Shown here piece by piece: positions 1 to 14,191 of a stretch of 64,000 nt of DNA. The translations under genes were made by a program, and so were the position numbers. The notes beneath the pieces are model-generated. The model saw nothing but the letters and a program-made list of their open reading frames with translations. It made no database searches and had not been told where the DNA came from. This DNA is from Streptomyces sp. NBC_00513. Its GTDB lineage: Bacteria > Actinomycetota > Actinomycetes > Streptomycetales > Streptomycetaceae. The stretch is taken from positions 2,542,001-2,606,000 of the forward strand of contig NZ_CP107845.1 in NCBI RefSeq assembly GCF_041431415.1, given 5' to 3'. Numbering within the stretch: position 1 is the first letter of the stretch; the number at the start of each line of letters is the position of its first letter.

Positions 1-554
1 TGCGGGCGGCCGAGGCGGCGGGCGCCGACTGGACCCTGCTGTACGGGGGCCGCAGCCGGGCCACGATGCCGTTCCTCGCGGAACTCGCCGCGTACGGGGA
101 CCGGGTCACGGTCCTCGCGCAGGACGAGAGCGGCCTGCCCGACCTGGGCCCGGTCGCCGCCGCCGCCCCGGGCACGCTGGTCTACTGCTGCGGGCCCGAA
201 CCGCTGATGGAGGCGGTACGAGCCGCGGCCCCGGCCGCCGTACCGGTCCACCTGGAGCGCTTCGCCCCGACCGCGACCACGGGCGGCGCCACGCACCCGT
301 TCACGGTGGAGCTGAGCCGCTCGGGCCGCACCGTCGAGGTCGCCGCGAACGAGACCACCCTGGCGGCGGTCCGACGGGAACTGCCGAACACCCCGTACTC
401 CTGCGAGCAGGGCTTCTGCGGAACCTGCCAACACCGCGTGCTGGCCGGTGAGATCGACCACCGCGACGAGCTCCTCACGGACGGCGAACGCGAGGACTCG
501 ATGCTCCTGTGCGTCTCCCGCGCGGCCTCGGACCGCCTGGTCCTGGACCTGTAG
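1..554 (+). CDS. 2Fe-2S oxidoreductase, C-terminal part (PDR/VanB type)
   Basis: The gene enters from the left edge: the frame is open from base 3, so the first ATG at 66 is internal. The visible part has the end of an NAD-binding reductase domain (LLYGGRSRA, then YCCGPEPLM, the usual Cys-Gly-Pro nucleotide-binding turn) followed by a plant-type [2Fe-2S] ferredoxin domain. Its four cysteine ligands are visible in CEQGFCGTC and the later LLC. This order, reductase then ferredoxin at the C-terminus, is that of phthalate dioxygenase reductase and VanB-type proteins, which pass electrons from NAD(P)H through FMN to an oxygenase. The partner oxygenase, if linked, lies outside the window. A strong hairpin follows the stop. 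Family assignment is firm, substrate unknown. Confidence 0.9.
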   Translation, partial: RAAEAAGADWTLLYGGRSRATMPFLAELAAYGDRVTVLAQDESGLPDLGPVAAAAPGTLVYCCGPEPLMEAVRAAAPAAVPVHLERFAPTATTGGATHPFTVELSRSGRTVEVAANETTLAAVRRELPNTPYSCEQGFCGTCQHRVLAGEIDHRDELLTDGEREDSMLLCVSRAASDRLVLDL

Positions 555-580
555 GCGCGTGTAGGCACCTGTAGGTCGAA

Positions 581-630
581 CATGCCGAGGGCCCCGGAGG
601 CGGGTTTTCGCCTCCGGGGCCCTCGGCATG
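581..630. terminator. Strong hairpin terminator between convergent genes
   Basis: A perfect 22-bp inverted repeat (581-602 with 609-630) closes on a 6-base loop GGTTTT. It lies 27 bases after the oxidoreductase stop and just past the end of the leftward lipoprotein frame, so it can stop transcription from both sides. No long U-tract follows, as is common in Streptomyces. Confidence 0.9.
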
Positions 631-633
631 CTT

Positions 634-801
634 CTACGGCTCGCAGCGGTCGGAGTCGGGCTTCAGGAAGTCCTCCCGCTTGACCGTCTTGCCGCCGCTC
701 GCCAGTACTTCCCCCTCCTCAAGCGCCGCCACCTCGTCGAGGTCGAACGACATGTCGCCGTGCATCCCCCGCGACCCGTATCCGCCCGACACGTTCACCC
801 C
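634..801 (-). pseudogene. In-frame continuation of the lipoprotein after a TAA
   Basis: This is 55 codons plus a TAG, in exactly the same frame as the lipoprotein at 802-1110 and separated from it only by one TAA. Codon use after the TAA is still strongly G/C at third positions, and the acidic, well-ordered peptide (DLDEVAALEEGEVLASGG is part of it, ending in a Cys residue) looks like real protein. The simplest reading is that the TAA is a recent nonsense mutation and the two parts once made one lipoprotein of about 158 residues. An alternative is a separate small ORF from the GTG at 798; GGGGTG gives little room for a ribosome site. Confidence 0.5.
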
Positions 802-1110
802 TTAGGCGACACCGGGCTCGAACTTGGACGGCCCAGACGGATCGGCACTCCAACCGTCCGGGGCCTTGAAGGGTTCGATCACGTGCGGACCCGCCTTGCC
901 GCGATCATTGAAAGCCGACCAGTGGGAAACACCCGCATCAGGGGAGACAACCACCTGCATGGGCACGTACCCGGGGCACGGGGTGATCAGAATCCGTACC
1001 GCGCCCTCACCCGACCGCTCCACCGCCACGATCGGCTTCGGCGCCGGTGAGCAGCCGGCGAGGACAAGGCAGGCCAGGACCGACACACACCCCAGACCAC
1101 GGGTGGACAA
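802..1110 (-). CDS. Small lipoprotein, probably truncated by a stop
   Basis: A 102-residue product with a lipoprotein signal: Arg in the short N-region, a hydrophobic stretch, and the lipobox LAGC with the modified Cys at residue 20, so it should be exported and anchored to the outer face of the membrane. No domain is recognised in the rest. The start used is TTG at 1110; there is no good Shine-Dalgarno sequence and the start abuts a relic of an RHS-type gene (1111-1197), so the true 5' end may have been lost. The frame continues past its TAA for 55 more codons (634-801). Its place directly behind an RHS relic would fit an orphan immunity protein, but nothing in the sequence proves this. Confidence 0.55.
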   Translation of the reverse strand: MSTRGLGCVSVLACLVLAGCSPAPKPIVAVERSGEGAVRILITPCPGYVPMQVVVSPDAGVSHWSAFNDRGKAGPHVIEPFKAPDGWSADPSGPSKFEPGVA

Positions 1111-1197
1111 CCCAGAGTCGCGAGGTGCCCGACTCGTTGGTGCGGACCGCGACCTTGGTGCCGCCCAGGGTGTAGGAGCGGGTGGCCCACTTCTTCA
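1111..1197 (-). pseudogene. RHS/YD-repeat protein fragment (C-terminal side)
   Basis: Read on the minus strand in the frame shifted from the ORF before it, this stretch gives WATRSYTLGGTKVAVRTNES, the sequence style found near the end of the repeat barrel of RHS/YD-repeat (polymorphic toxin) proteins. It has no start and no toxin domain. It directly follows the N-terminal remnant at 1195-1641 with a frame change, so more than a thousand codons of a normal RHS protein appear to have been deleted between the two pieces. Confidence 0.6.
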
Positions 1198-1641
1198 GCC
1201 GAAGGACAGCGATCGGCCTCCGCGGTCGATGGTGACGAGGCTGTCCCGCTCCCCGCCGCCCGAGAAGGTCACGCCGGCGGCGGCCGCCTTCGGGCCCACC
1301 GTGCCGTCGGCGCGCAATCGCAGGGTGGCGTCCGGCTCGACCCAGGCGCCGGCCTCCCCCTTGACCCGGACGGGGACCACGGACTGGTCCAACCGGAACG
1401 ATTTCCCGTCCGGATTTGCGTACGTGGTGGTGAACTCGGTCCTCTGACCGACAACCTCAACCGGCTCACCCGTCTCCCCCGCCACACGGAGCGCATTCTG
1501 CCCCTCGGTCGGCGTGGGACTCGCGGCGGCGGCCAGGGCCGCGGCCATCGGCACGTGCCCGGGCAGGAAACCCGCCATGACCACCGCACCGAGTGCGGCC
1601 GCCATGGCATGGCGAAGCCGCGGGATTCTTCGTGAAGGCAT
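1195..1641 (-). pseudogene. N-terminal remnant of a secreted RHS-type protein
   Basis: 148 codons from ATG 1641 (an in-frame ATG at 1650 is also possible; a G-rich stretch lies just upstream). The product starts with an Arg-rich N-region and a long hydrophobic signal, then a segment (TTYANPDGKSFRLDQS, VVPVRVK, WVEPDATLRLR) of the kind that opens very large secreted actinobacterial RHS/YD-repeat proteins. Those proteins normally run to 2000 residues or more. Here the frame stops at TGA 1195 and a distal RHS fragment follows at once in another frame. The gene is therefore an internally deleted, dead copy. If translated it would be a short secreted peptide. Confidence 0.6.
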
Positions 1642-1926
1642 TTTTCCCATCCCCCGATGACAACGGAGTCTCCCCTGACTCCAGGCGACGCGCTCAGCCG
1701 CACATCGCGATTGCGAATGTACGCCGACGCTCAACTGCCTTACAAGACAGAGCAGTTGGCGCATATGTGATTGACGAGAAACGATCTGTTCGGCGCCTCG
1801 CGGAGGAATCCGGCGGGGCGACCCGACGGGGGCCGGCGGAGCGGGTGCGCGCGGTCCGGCGAAGCGGGCGGACGCGGGGGAAGGTGCTCTGGTCAGGGGA
1901 TGTGGCGGGCGAAGTATGGTGTCCGC

Positions 1927-2637
1927 ATGACAACCGGGGTGCGACGCAGGATGGGTGTCGAGGAGCGGCGGCAGCAGCTGATCGGGGTGGCCCTGGAGCT
2001 GTTCAGCCACCGGTCGCCCGACGATGTGTCGATCGACGAGATCGCGGCGGCGGCCGGGATATCGAGGCCGCTCGTCTACCACTACTTTCCGGGCAAGCTC
2101 AGCCTGTACGAGGCCGCGTTGCGGCGGGCCGCGGATGAACTCGCGCAACGGTTCGTCGAGCCGCAGGAGGGTCCGCTCGGGGCACGGCTGTTGCGGGTCA
2201 TGGGCCGGTTCTTCGCGTTCGTCGACGACCACGGGCCCGGGTTCTCGGCCCTGATGCGGGGCGGGCCGGCGGCCGGGAGCAGCCGGGCCAACGCGATGAT
2301 CGACGAGGTCAGGCAGGCCGCGTACGAGCAGATCATCACGCACCTGCGGATCGAGAAGCCGCCCGCGCGGATGGAGCTCGTGGTCCGCACGTGGGTGTCG
2401 CTCGCCGAGTCCACGGCGTTGATCTGGCTCGACGGGCGGAAGATCCCCCGCAACGAACTGGAACTCCAGTTGGTGCACGACTTCGCGGCGCTGGCCGCCG
2501 TGAGCGCCGCGTACGACGAGGAGATGGCGGGGATCCTGGTGCGCATCCTGGCCGACGAGCCGGCCGACGGGCCGTTCGGGGTGTTGGTCGGGCGGCTGGC
2601 GGCGATCGTGCCGACCACGGTTCCGCGCTCACGCTGA
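1927..2637 (+). CDS. TetR/AcrR family transcriptional regulator
   Basis: 236 residues from ATG 1927; the open frame continues upstream but the family N-terminus begins here. Residues about 10-60 form the TetR helix-turn-helix (ISRPLVYHYFPGKLSLYEAA is the recognition helix and the following turn). The remainder is a helical ligand-binding domain without a recognisable effector. Members are dimeric repressors released from DNA by a small molecule. No obvious efflux or enzyme gene is divergent from it; its left neighbour is an RHS relic. The acetyltransferase 52 bases downstream on the same strand may be co-transcribed. Confidence 0.9.
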   Translation: MTTGVRRRMGVEERRQQLIGVALELFSHRSPDDVSIDEIAAAAGISRPLVYHYFPGKLSLYEAALRRAADELAQRFVEPQEGPLGARLLRVMGRFFAFVDDHGPGFSALMRGGPAAGSSRANAMIDEVRQAAYEQIITHLRIEKPPARMELVVRTWVSLAESTALIWLDGRKIPRNELELQLVHDFAALAAVSAAYDEEMAGILVRILADEPADGPFGVLVGRLAAIVPTTVPRSR

Positions 2638-2689
2638 TCATGACCACACCGATCATGACGCGGCGGCCCGGTGGCGGAATAATGCCCGA

Positions 2690-3214
2690 GTGATCATTGA
2701 CGACGGAATGTTGTTCCGGCAGGCCGTGGAGAAGGACGCCGGCACGCTGGTGAAGCTGCACGACCAGGCCGCCCGGTGGATGCGCGCCAACGGGATCGAC
2801 CAGTGGAAACCGGGTGACAAGGACGCCGAGCACTTCCGGGCCAGGATCCGCGAGGGCGAGGTGTGGATCGCCGAGGACGCCGACGGACGGGTCGTGGGCG
2901 CCTACGAGTTGTGGTGGTCCGACGAGGAGGCGTGGGGAGTCCAGCCTCCGGTGGCCGGCTACATCCACCGGCTGATGATCGAGCGGAGCGCCGCGCCCGC
3001 CGGAGCCGGTATGCGGATACTCGAACACGCCGAGTACCGGATCGCCCGGACCGGTCGGGAGCGGGCCCGGCTGGACTGCGTGTCCACCAACCCGCGGCTG
3101 CTCGCGTACTACCAGGGCGCGGGCTACCGGGTGGTCGGCGAATGCCCCTCGAAGCAGGGCAAGGACGGCCGGGTGTACGGGGTGATCCTGATGGAGCGGC
3201 GCCTCGACGTCTGA
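2690..3214 (+). CDS. GNAT family N-acetyltransferase
   Basis: 174 residues from GTG 2690. The fold shows the GNAT pattern: an N-terminal strand and helix (FRQAVEKDAGTLVKLHDQAA), the central strands with YIHRLMIERS, and a C-terminal part with NPRLLAYYQGAGYRVVG, the usual end of the acetyl-CoA-binding domain. The pyrophosphate loop is weak: where Q/RxxGxG/A is expected there is AGAGMRIL after APA. It should move an acetyl group from acetyl-CoA to an amine of unknown identity. It may form a unit with the TetR gene upstream; the end is followed by an independent secreted gene. Confidence 0.85.
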   Translation: MIIDDGMLFRQAVEKDAGTLVKLHDQAARWMRANGIDQWKPGDKDAEHFRARIREGEVWIAEDADGRVVGAYELWWSDEEAWGVQPPVAGYIHRLMIERSAAPAGAGMRILEHAEYRIARTGRERARLDCVSTNPRLLAYYQGAGYRVVGECPSKQGKDGRVYGVILMERRLDV

Positions 3215-3379
3215 CCCGTCGGTCCGGCGCCTCGACGCACGGGGCGGGCGGCCGACGCAAGTCCCCGGCGCGCGCCAAGTCGCGCCCTCTCTCGGCCGTG
3301 GCGCCCGCAACCGGTTGCCGTCCCCGACGGCGCCCCGGTACCGATGGACCCGACCAGTCGGTACCAGGAGGGGAAAGCC

Positions 3380-3991
3380 GTGAAGAGTTCCATGAGCAGG
3401 GTCACGGGCGCCGTGTTGGGCATGGCGTTGGCGGGAGTACTGGGTGCCACGGGCGTGGCGCAGGCCCAGGGCCGGCCGTCGGCGCCGGCCCCGGCGAGCG
3501 GCAGGGCGCTCGCGAGCGGCGCCGTACAGGCGCCCGCCGCGGTGATCGCGGAGGTGGAGGCCGCGACGGCCAGGCAGCGGTCGTTGGCGCCGAACGCCCG
3601 CACGGTCTGTTACGCCGCGCACGTGCAGGACGTGGGCTGGCAGGCGGCGGTGTGCGACGGCCAGGTGGCCGGGACGACCGGGCAGGGCCGCCGCATGGAG
3701 GCCGTGGTGATCGCCACGCGCGGGGTCGGCGGGGTCTGCGCCAACGCGCACCTCGCCGACGTCGGCTGGCAGGGCTGGGCCTGTGCCGGGGAGGGCGCGG
3801 CCGTGACGGTGGGCACCACCGGGCAGGCACGCCGGATGGAGGCCCTCGGCGTGCAGGTCGGCTCCGGCGGTGTGGGGGCGCAGGCGCACGTCGCGACCCA
3901 CGGCTGGCTGAACACGGTGGCGGGGAACCCGGTGTACGCCGGGACCACCGGGCAGGCGCTGCGGATGGAAGCCGTCCGCATCTGGGTCTGA
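3380..3991 (+). CDS. Secreted protein with three ChW repeats
   Basis: 203 residues from GTG 3380, chosen because AGGAGGG at 3366-3372 lies 7 bases ahead. A Sec signal (charged KSSMSR, hydrophobic core, GVAQAQG) is followed by a spacer and three ChW repeats (clostridial hydrophobic with conserved Trp), each about 45 residues with a central DVGWQ or THGWLN and a closing GTTGQxxRMEA. Such repeats occur in secreted and cell-surface proteins of Gram-positives and are thought to bind macromolecules. There is no catalytic domain. The end is followed by short GC-rich near-repeats of GCGCCCGGTGT and then a hairpin terminator shared with pulA. Confidence 0.88.
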   Translation: MKSSMSRVTGAVLGMALAGVLGATGVAQAQGRPSAPAPASGRALASGAVQAPAAVIAEVEAATARQRSLAPNARTVCYAAHVQDVGWQAAVCDGQVAGTTGQGRRMEAVVIATRGVGGVCANAHLADVGWQGWACAGEGAAVTVGTTGQARRMEALGVQVGSGGVGAQAHVATHGWLNTVAGNPVYAGTTGQALRMEAVRIWV

Positions 3992-4085
3992 CGTCCGGCA
4001 CCCGATACCGGGCGCCCGGTGTGCGACGCCCGGCGCCCGGTGTACGACGCCTGACGTCTGATGCCTGACACCCGCACCACGTGCG

Positions 4086-4118
4086 GCGGCGGTGCCGGAC
4101 CGGGTCCGGCACCGCCGC
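4086..4118. terminator. Bidirectional hairpin terminator
   Basis: A perfect 15-bp inverted repeat (4086-4100 with 4104-4118) closes on a 3-base loop. It lies between the ChW-protein gene and the convergent amylopullulanase gene and can end both transcripts. Confidence 0.85.
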
Positions 4119-4143
4119 GTCGCAGGGGAAGGGGAAGGAGCGG

Positions 4144-9498
<5,355 letters not shown>

Positions 9499-9596
9499 GG
9501 CAAGGACTCCTCGGTCACGTGTCTGCGTGGGACGAGGACCGCCCGGCGGTGGCGGGGAGTGAGGTGCCGGGCGGCCCTGGTTCAGGGGGGCGGAGG

Positions 9597-11324
9597 TCAG
9601 TTGCGCCAGGTGTCGGTCAACGTGACCCGACCGCTCGCGGGAACGGTGGCGGAGCGGTTGGCGCCGCTCTCCCAGGTGACGTTCCCGGAGGCGTCCTTGC
9701 GCACGTACTTGTACGAGAAGAACGTGCCGGGCGGGAGCGAGACGTCGAGCTTCCACACCGGGTAGGCCGCCGGGTCCAACTTCGGGGCGCCGGAGGCGTT
9801 CCAGTTCCCGAGCTCGGCCCGGTCACCCGTCACGTGGATGTTCTGGCCGAGGACCGTGGAGGCGTTCACGCCGAACGAGGCCCCGGCGTCCGAGGCGGGC
9901 GGCGGGGTGCTGCCGCCCGCGCAGGTGCGGGCGTTCACGTGCAGGGCCACCGCGCTGCCGGCGCCGAGCGTGGCCGTGAACCGGCCGGCCGAGTCGACCG
10001 TGACCGTACGCCCGCTCTGGACGTCGCAGTAGCCACCCGCCGGCAGGGACGTCTGGAAGGTCCGGGTCAGCGCCGAGCCCTCGTGGTTGAGCGCCGCGTA
10101 CGCCTTGGCGCCGCGCCCGAACGCGATCTGGTCACCGCCGTTGTCCCACCAGTCGGTGACGGACTGGCCGCGCGCGGCGTTGCGGAAGCCCACCATGGAG
10201 GAGATCTCCCGCCACGCGTGCTGGCACTTCCAGCCGTCGACGTAACAGGCGTTCACCGAGCCGCCGTTGGGCGGACCGGCGTCCTTCTGGCTCCACTCGT
10301 AGCCGGAGTGCACGTCCGGCGATCCGTACGGCCAGGCCAGCATGAAGACGTTGGCGAGGGTGTAGGCGGAACCGTCCTTGTAGCTGAGGGTGTCACCACC
10401 GCGCTCGGTGTCGTGGTTGTCGACGAAGACGGCGGACTGGCCGGAGGGCATGTATCCCCACGCCTCGCCGAAGTTCTTCAGGTGGGCGAGGCTCTCGCCC
10501 TGGAAGACCCGCTTCAGATCGCGGGCGTAGCGGAACTCCTGCACGTCCCCGTTGCCCAGGTACTCGGACGGCGACACGGCCTCGCCCGCACCGAAGATCG
10601 CCTCCTGCTTCCAGTAGGCGGAGGGGTTGCTCAGCCGTGACTTGATGTTGGCGAGGTCGGCGGCCGGCATGTGCTTGGCCGCGTCGATCCGGAATCCGTC
10701 GACGCCGAGGGAGAGCAGGTCGTTGAGGTAGCCGGCGATCCGGCCGCGCACGTAGTCCTCGCCGGTGTCGAGGTCGGCGAGCTGCACCAGTTCGCAGTTC
10801 TGGACGTTGCCCCGGTCCTGGTAGTTCGAGATCGTCGCCCGACAGTCGTCCATGTCGGCGCCGGAGTAGAGGCCGGGGTAGCCGTACTTCGTGTACGAAG
10901 AGCCGCCCGTCCCGGTGCCGTCGGCGGCGGCCATGTGGTTGATGACGGAGTCGACGACCACCTTCACGCCGGCGGCGTGACAGGTGTCGACCATCGCCTT
11001 GAAGGCCGTCCGGTCACCGAGCCGCCCGGCGATCTTGTAGCTGACGGGCTGGTACGAGGTCCACCACTGGTCGCCCTGGATGTGCTCCTGCGGAGGCGAC
11101 ACCTGGACGTACCCGTACCCGGCGGGCCCCAGGCTGTCGGTGCAGGCCCGCGCGACGGAGTCGAAGCGCCACTCGAACAACACGGCCGTGACGTCCTTGA
11201 CGCCGGGAGTGGCGGCGACCGCCCGGGGGGCCTGAACGGTGAAGGACGCGGCGACAAGTGCGGTGGCGGCGAACAGGGTTGTGGCTCTGGTGGTTCTTGC
11301 AGCACTGACAGCTCTGGCAGGCAT
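9597..11324 (-). CDS. aml: Secreted alpha-amylase with C-terminal CBM20
   Basis: 575 residues from ATG 11324, with AGGAGG 7 bases ahead. A signal peptide (to about residue 38) precedes a GH13 catalytic domain of the actinobacterial alpha-amylase type: VVVDSVINH around 122-130, nucleophile Asp214 in [10 protein letters not shown], acid Glu248 in GAGEAV, and Asp305 in FVDNHD. A beta-sheet C domain follows, then after a Pro/Ser linker a CBM20 starch-binding module (about 475-575, with [17 protein letters not shown] and a terminal TDTWRN). It attacks internal alpha-1,4 bonds of starch outside the cell and probably shares a transcript with pulA. The promoter region carries CTTGC/GCAAG repeats, the type of site bound by MalR-like repressors. 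Confidence 0.95.
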   Translation of the reverse strand: MPARAVSAARTTRATTLFAATALVAASFTVQAPRAVAATPGVKDVTAVLFEWRFDSVARACTDSLGPAGYGYVQVSPPQEHIQGDQWWTSYQPVSYKIAGRLGDRTAFKAMVDTCHAAGVKVVVDSVINHMAAADGTGTGGSSYTKYGYPGLYSGADMDDCRATISNYQDRGNVQNCELVQLADLDTGEDYVRGRIAGYLNDLLSLGVDGFRIDAAKHMPAADLANIKSRLSNPSAYWKQEAIFGAGEAVSPSEYLGNGDVQEFRYARDLKRVFQGESLAHLKNFGEAWGYMPSGQSAVFVDNHDTERGGDTLSYKDGSAYTLANVFMLAWPYGSPDVHSGYEWSQKDAGPPNGGSVNACYVDGWKCQHAWREISSMVGFRNAARGQSVTDWWDNGGDQIAFGRGAKAYAALNHEGSALTRTFQTSLPAGGYCDVQSGRTVTVDSAGRFTATLGAGSAVALHVNARTCAGGSTPPPASDAGASFGVNASTVLGQNIHVTGDRAELGNWNASGAPKLDPAAYPVWKLDVSLPPGTFFSYKYVRKDASGNVTWESGANRSATVPASGRVTLTDTWRN

Positions 11325-11384
11325 GCGGGGGCCTCCTGGCGGAAGAGGTGGGGATTGCAGCGACGGTAGGTGCCAGGCCGAACC

Positions 11385-11413
11385 CCTGCAAGACCTTGCG
11401 CAAGGGATTGCAG
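11385..11413. promoter_or_regulatory. Putative MalR-type operator of aml
   Basis: About 60-90 bases ahead of the amylase start: CTGCAAG (11386-11392), the perfect palindrome CTTGCGCAAG (11395-11404) and TTGCAG (11408-11413), with one more TTGCAG at 11355-11360. Direct and inverted CTTGCAG-like repeats in Streptomyces amylase promoters are known targets of LacI-family maltose regulators. The same motif recurs at 17464-17486 and 17629-17638. Confidence 0.65.
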
Positions 11414-11465
11414 AATTGTTTCGCGGACGTGTCCCGGTCTGTGCCGGAACGCCGCGGTGGGGGGC

Positions 11466-11506
11466 GGGGGTTGGGGGCGTGCGGACCCCTCACACCCCCA
11501 ACCCCC
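11466..11506. terminator. G/C-run hairpin after the LacI-type gene
   Basis: GGGGGTTGGGGG (11466-11477) pairs perfectly with CCCCCAACCCCC (11495-11506) around a 17-base loop, next to a run of 12 C. It lies just past the leftward regulator gene at 11537. The G-runs on the plus strand could also form a quadruplex. Confidence 0.55.
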
Positions 11507-11536
11507 CCCCCCCACCAAAGCCCCCCTCAGCCCCCC

Positions 11537-12544
11537 TCAGTCCCCCGGCCCCTGGCCCGTCGAGCCCCTCACCACCAGTTCCGGTTGGAAGACGTACTCC
11601 GTGCGCTGGACCGGTGTTCCCGACACCGCTTCGAGCAGGGCGCCCACCGCGGCCGTGGCCATCGCGCGGACCGGTTGGCGGACCGTGGTCAGCGGGGGGT
11701 CGGTGAAGGCGATCAGCGGGGAGTCGTCGAAGCCGACGACCGACACGTCCTCCGGTACGCGCAGTCCCCGCTCCCGGGCCGCGCGGATGACACCGAGCGC
11801 CATCGGGTCGCTGCCGCACACGATGCCGGTGCACCCGCGGTCGAGCAGGGCTCCGCCCGCCGCGTGGCCGCCCTCGACGGTGAACAGGGTGCGTTGGATG
11901 AGCCCTTCGGCGGCGGCCGAGGGCAGGGCGGCGGTGAAGCCGGCCTCCTTGCGCGCCGACGGGACGTAGCGCGTCGGCCCGATGGCCAGGCCGATGCGGC
12001 GGTGCCCGAGGTCTTCGAGGTGCCGGACTGCCATGTCGGCGGCCGCCCGGTCGTCCGGGGAGATGAAGGGCGCGTTGACGTGCTCGTTGAAACCGTTGAT
12101 CAGGACGAACGGCACGCCCCGGGAGGCGAGCCGCTGGTAGCGCGAGGGGTCGGTGGAGGAGTCCGCGTGCAGGCCGGACAGGAAGACGATGCCGGTGACC
12201 CCCCGCTCCTCCAGTTGCTCGACCAACTCGTCCTCGGTGGCCCCGCCCGGCGTCTGGGTACAGAGCACCGGCGTGTACCCGTGCCCCGCCAGCGCCTGCT
12301 CTATGACCTGGGCGAACGCCGGGAAGATGGGGTTGGTGAGTTCCGGGATGAGCAGGCCGACGAGGCCGTTGCTGCGGCGTTTGAGCCGCACCGGGCGTTC
12401 GTAGCCCAACAGGTCGAGCGCGGCCAGCACCTTGTGCCGGGTGCCGTCCGCGACGCCCGCCTTCCCGTTGAGGACGCGACTGACGGTCGCCTCGCTGACC
12501 TGGGCCTGCGCGGCGATGTCCGTCAGCCTGAGGGGGTTGGTCAC
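11537..12544 (-). CDS. LacI-family regulator, paralog of MalR
   Basis: 335 residues from GTG 12544, which overlaps the TGA of the glucosidase gene ahead (GTGA), so it is probably translationally coupled and the last gene of the malEFG operon. The N-terminus is a LacI helix-turn-helix (LTDIAAQAQVSEATVSRVLN, then the hinge helix region), followed by a periplasmic-binding-protein-like sugar-sensing domain (VSVVGFDDSPLIAF near 260). It is clearly related to the MalR at 19260-20291, with shared stretches such as TPVL-TQTPGG and ELVVRGST, but has diverged through the ligand domain. It may answer to a different maltodextrin or modulate MalR. A regulator at the end of the operon it may control would give feedback. 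Confidence 0.9.
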   Translation of the reverse strand: MTNPLRLTDIAAQAQVSEATVSRVLNGKAGVADGTRHKVLAALDLLGYERPVRLKRRSNGLVGLLIPELTNPIFPAFAQVIEQALAGHGYTPVLCTQTPGGATEDELVEQLEERGVTGIVFLSGLHADSSTDPSRYQRLASRGVPFVLINGFNEHVNAPFISPDDRAAADMAVRHLEDLGHRRIGLAIGPTRYVPSARKEAGFTAALPSAAAEGLIQRTLFTVEGGHAAGGALLDRGCTGIVCGSDPMALGVIRAARERGLRVPEDVSVVGFDDSPLIAFTDPPLTTVRQPVRAMATAAVGALLEAVSGTPVQRTEYVFQPELVVRGSTGQGPGD

Positions 12545-14142
12545 CCCTGCCACCACACCGCCGTGTCGCCCGGCAGTACGTCCGCGTCGGTCAGCTCGGC
12601 GCTGGCCAGCAGTGCCGTACCGGGCAGCGGCATGCGTACGGGCTCCCCGGTGGTGTTGACCGTGCAGGTGAACGCGCCCCGGCGGAAGGCCAGTACGCCT
12701 TCGGGGGCCTCCAGCCAGTGCACGGAGTCGCCCGCGCCCAGGTCGTCGCGCTCGCGGCGGATGCGCAGCGCGGCCCGGTACAGCTCCAGCGTGGAGTGCG
12801 GGTCGCCGGTCTGGGCCTCGACGCTCAGGCCGGCCCAGTCGGCGGGCTGCGGCAGCCAGCTGCCGCCGCTGCCGAAGCCGTACGGGGCTTCCTCGCCCGA
12901 CCACGGGATCGGTACGCGGCAGCCGTCGCGGAGCCCGTCCTGGCCGTTCGCCTTGAAGAAGGACGGGTCCTGGCGGACGGCGTCGGGGAGGTCGGTGACC
13001 TCGGGCAGACCGAGTTCCTCGCCCTGGTAGACGTACGCCGACCCCGGCAACGCCAGCATCAGCAGCGCGGCGGCCCGCGCCCGGGCCAGCCCCCGCGCGC
13101 CGCCCCCGTACCGGGTCACGTGCCGCACCACATCGTGATTCGACAGCACCCACGTCGTCGGCGCACCCACGGGGCGCATGGCGTCGAGGGACTCGTCGAT
13201 GGCGGAGCGCAGCGCGTCGGCTTCCCAACCGGTGTTCAGGTAGTGGAAGTTGAAGGCCTGGTGGAGTTCGTCGGGGCGCAGGTACAGCGCGGTGCGGTCG
13301 GCGCTGGGGGTCCAGGCTTCGGCGACGCCGATGCGGTCGCCGGCGTACTCGTCGAGGACGGTGCGCCAGGAGCGGTAGATCTCGTGGACGCCGTCCTGGT
13401 CGAAGAAGGGGAGGACCTGGTTGCCGAGGAGCTTGAGTTGTTCGTCGCGGCCGAGGTCGGGCAGGCCGGGGGCCTTGACGAGGCCGTGGGCGACGTCGAT
13501 GCGGAAGCCGTCGGCGCCGAGGTCGAGCCAGAACCGCAGGATGGAGCGGAACTCGTCCTGGACGGCGGGGTGTTCCCAGTTGAAGTCGGGCTGCTCGGGC
13601 GCGAAGAGGTGCAGGTACCACTCGCCGTCCTCGACGCGGGTCCAGGCGGGCCCGCCGAAGATCGACTCCCAGTCGTTGGGGGGCCGGGAGCCGTCGGCGC
13701 CCTGGCCGGGCCGGAAGTGGAAGCGTTCGCGCAGGGGGGTTCCGGGGCCTTCGCGGAGTGCCTGCTTGAACCATTCGTGCTGGTCGGAGCAGTGGTTGGG
13801 GACGAGGTCCACGATGATGCGCAGGCCCAGGGCGTGGGCTTCGCGGATCACGGCGTCGGCGTCGTGCAGGGTGCCGAACATGGGGTCGATGGCCCGGTAG
13901 TCGGCGACGTCGTATCCGGCGTCGGCCTGCGGGGAGGCGTAGAAGGGGCTGAGCCAGACGGCGTCGACGCCCAGTTCCTTGAGGTAGGGCAGTCGGCTCC
14001 GGATGCCTTCGAGGTCCCCCATGCCGTCCCCGTTGGAGTCGGCGAAGCTGCGTGGATAGACCTGGTAGATCACCGCTTCTCTCCACCAGCCGGGCTGGGT
14101 ACCGGTCGTGGTGGGGAGGGCGTCGGCGAGGTGCTGGGTCAT
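12541..14142 (-). CDS. aglA: Cytoplasmic GH13 alpha-glucosidase (first copy)
   Basis: 533 residues from ATG 14142 (AAGGA just ahead). No signal peptide, so it acts in the cytoplasm on imported maltodextrins. GH13 motifs are complete: VDLVPNH (about 117), DGFRIDVAHG with the Asp nucleophile (about 203), GVAEAW with the Glu acid (about 275), and LSNHDVVRH (about 328). The overall pattern (AVIYQVYPRSFADSNGDG at the start) is that of alpha-glucosidase/oligo-1,6-glucosidase proteins. It lies 49 bases after malG and is in the same operon. The segment 12972-13170 is almost identical to the second copy at 18590-18788, far more than the rest of the two genes. Confidence 0.92.
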   Translation of the reverse strand: MTQHLADALPTTTGTQPGWWREAVIYQVYPRSFADSNGDGMGDLEGIRSRLPYLKELGVDAVWLSPFYASPQADAGYDVADYRAIDPMFGTLHDADAVIREAHALGLRIIVDLVPNHCSDQHEWFKQALREGPGTPLRERFHFRPGQGADGSRPPNDWESIFGGPAWTRVEDGEWYLHLFAPEQPDFNWEHPAVQDEFRSILRFWLDLGADGFRIDVAHGLVKAPGLPDLGRDEQLKLLGNQVLPFFDQDGVHEIYRSWRTVLDEYAGDRIGVAEAWTPSADRTALYLRPDELHQAFNFHYLNTGWEADALRSAIDESLDAMRPVGAPTTWVLSNHDVVRHVTRYGGGARGLARARAAALLMLALPGSAYVYQGEELGLPEVTDLPDAVRQDPSFFKANGQDGLRDGCRVPIPWSGEEAPYGFGSGGSWLPQPADWAGLSVEAQTGDPHSTLELYRAALRIRRERDDLGAGDSVHWLEAPEGVLAFRRGAFTCTVNTTGEPVRMPLPGTALLASAELTDADVLPGDTAVWWQG

Positions 14143-14191
14143 GTCGTCCTTGAAGAGATCGGGCCGGTGATGCGGGAGCAGGCAGGGGTGG

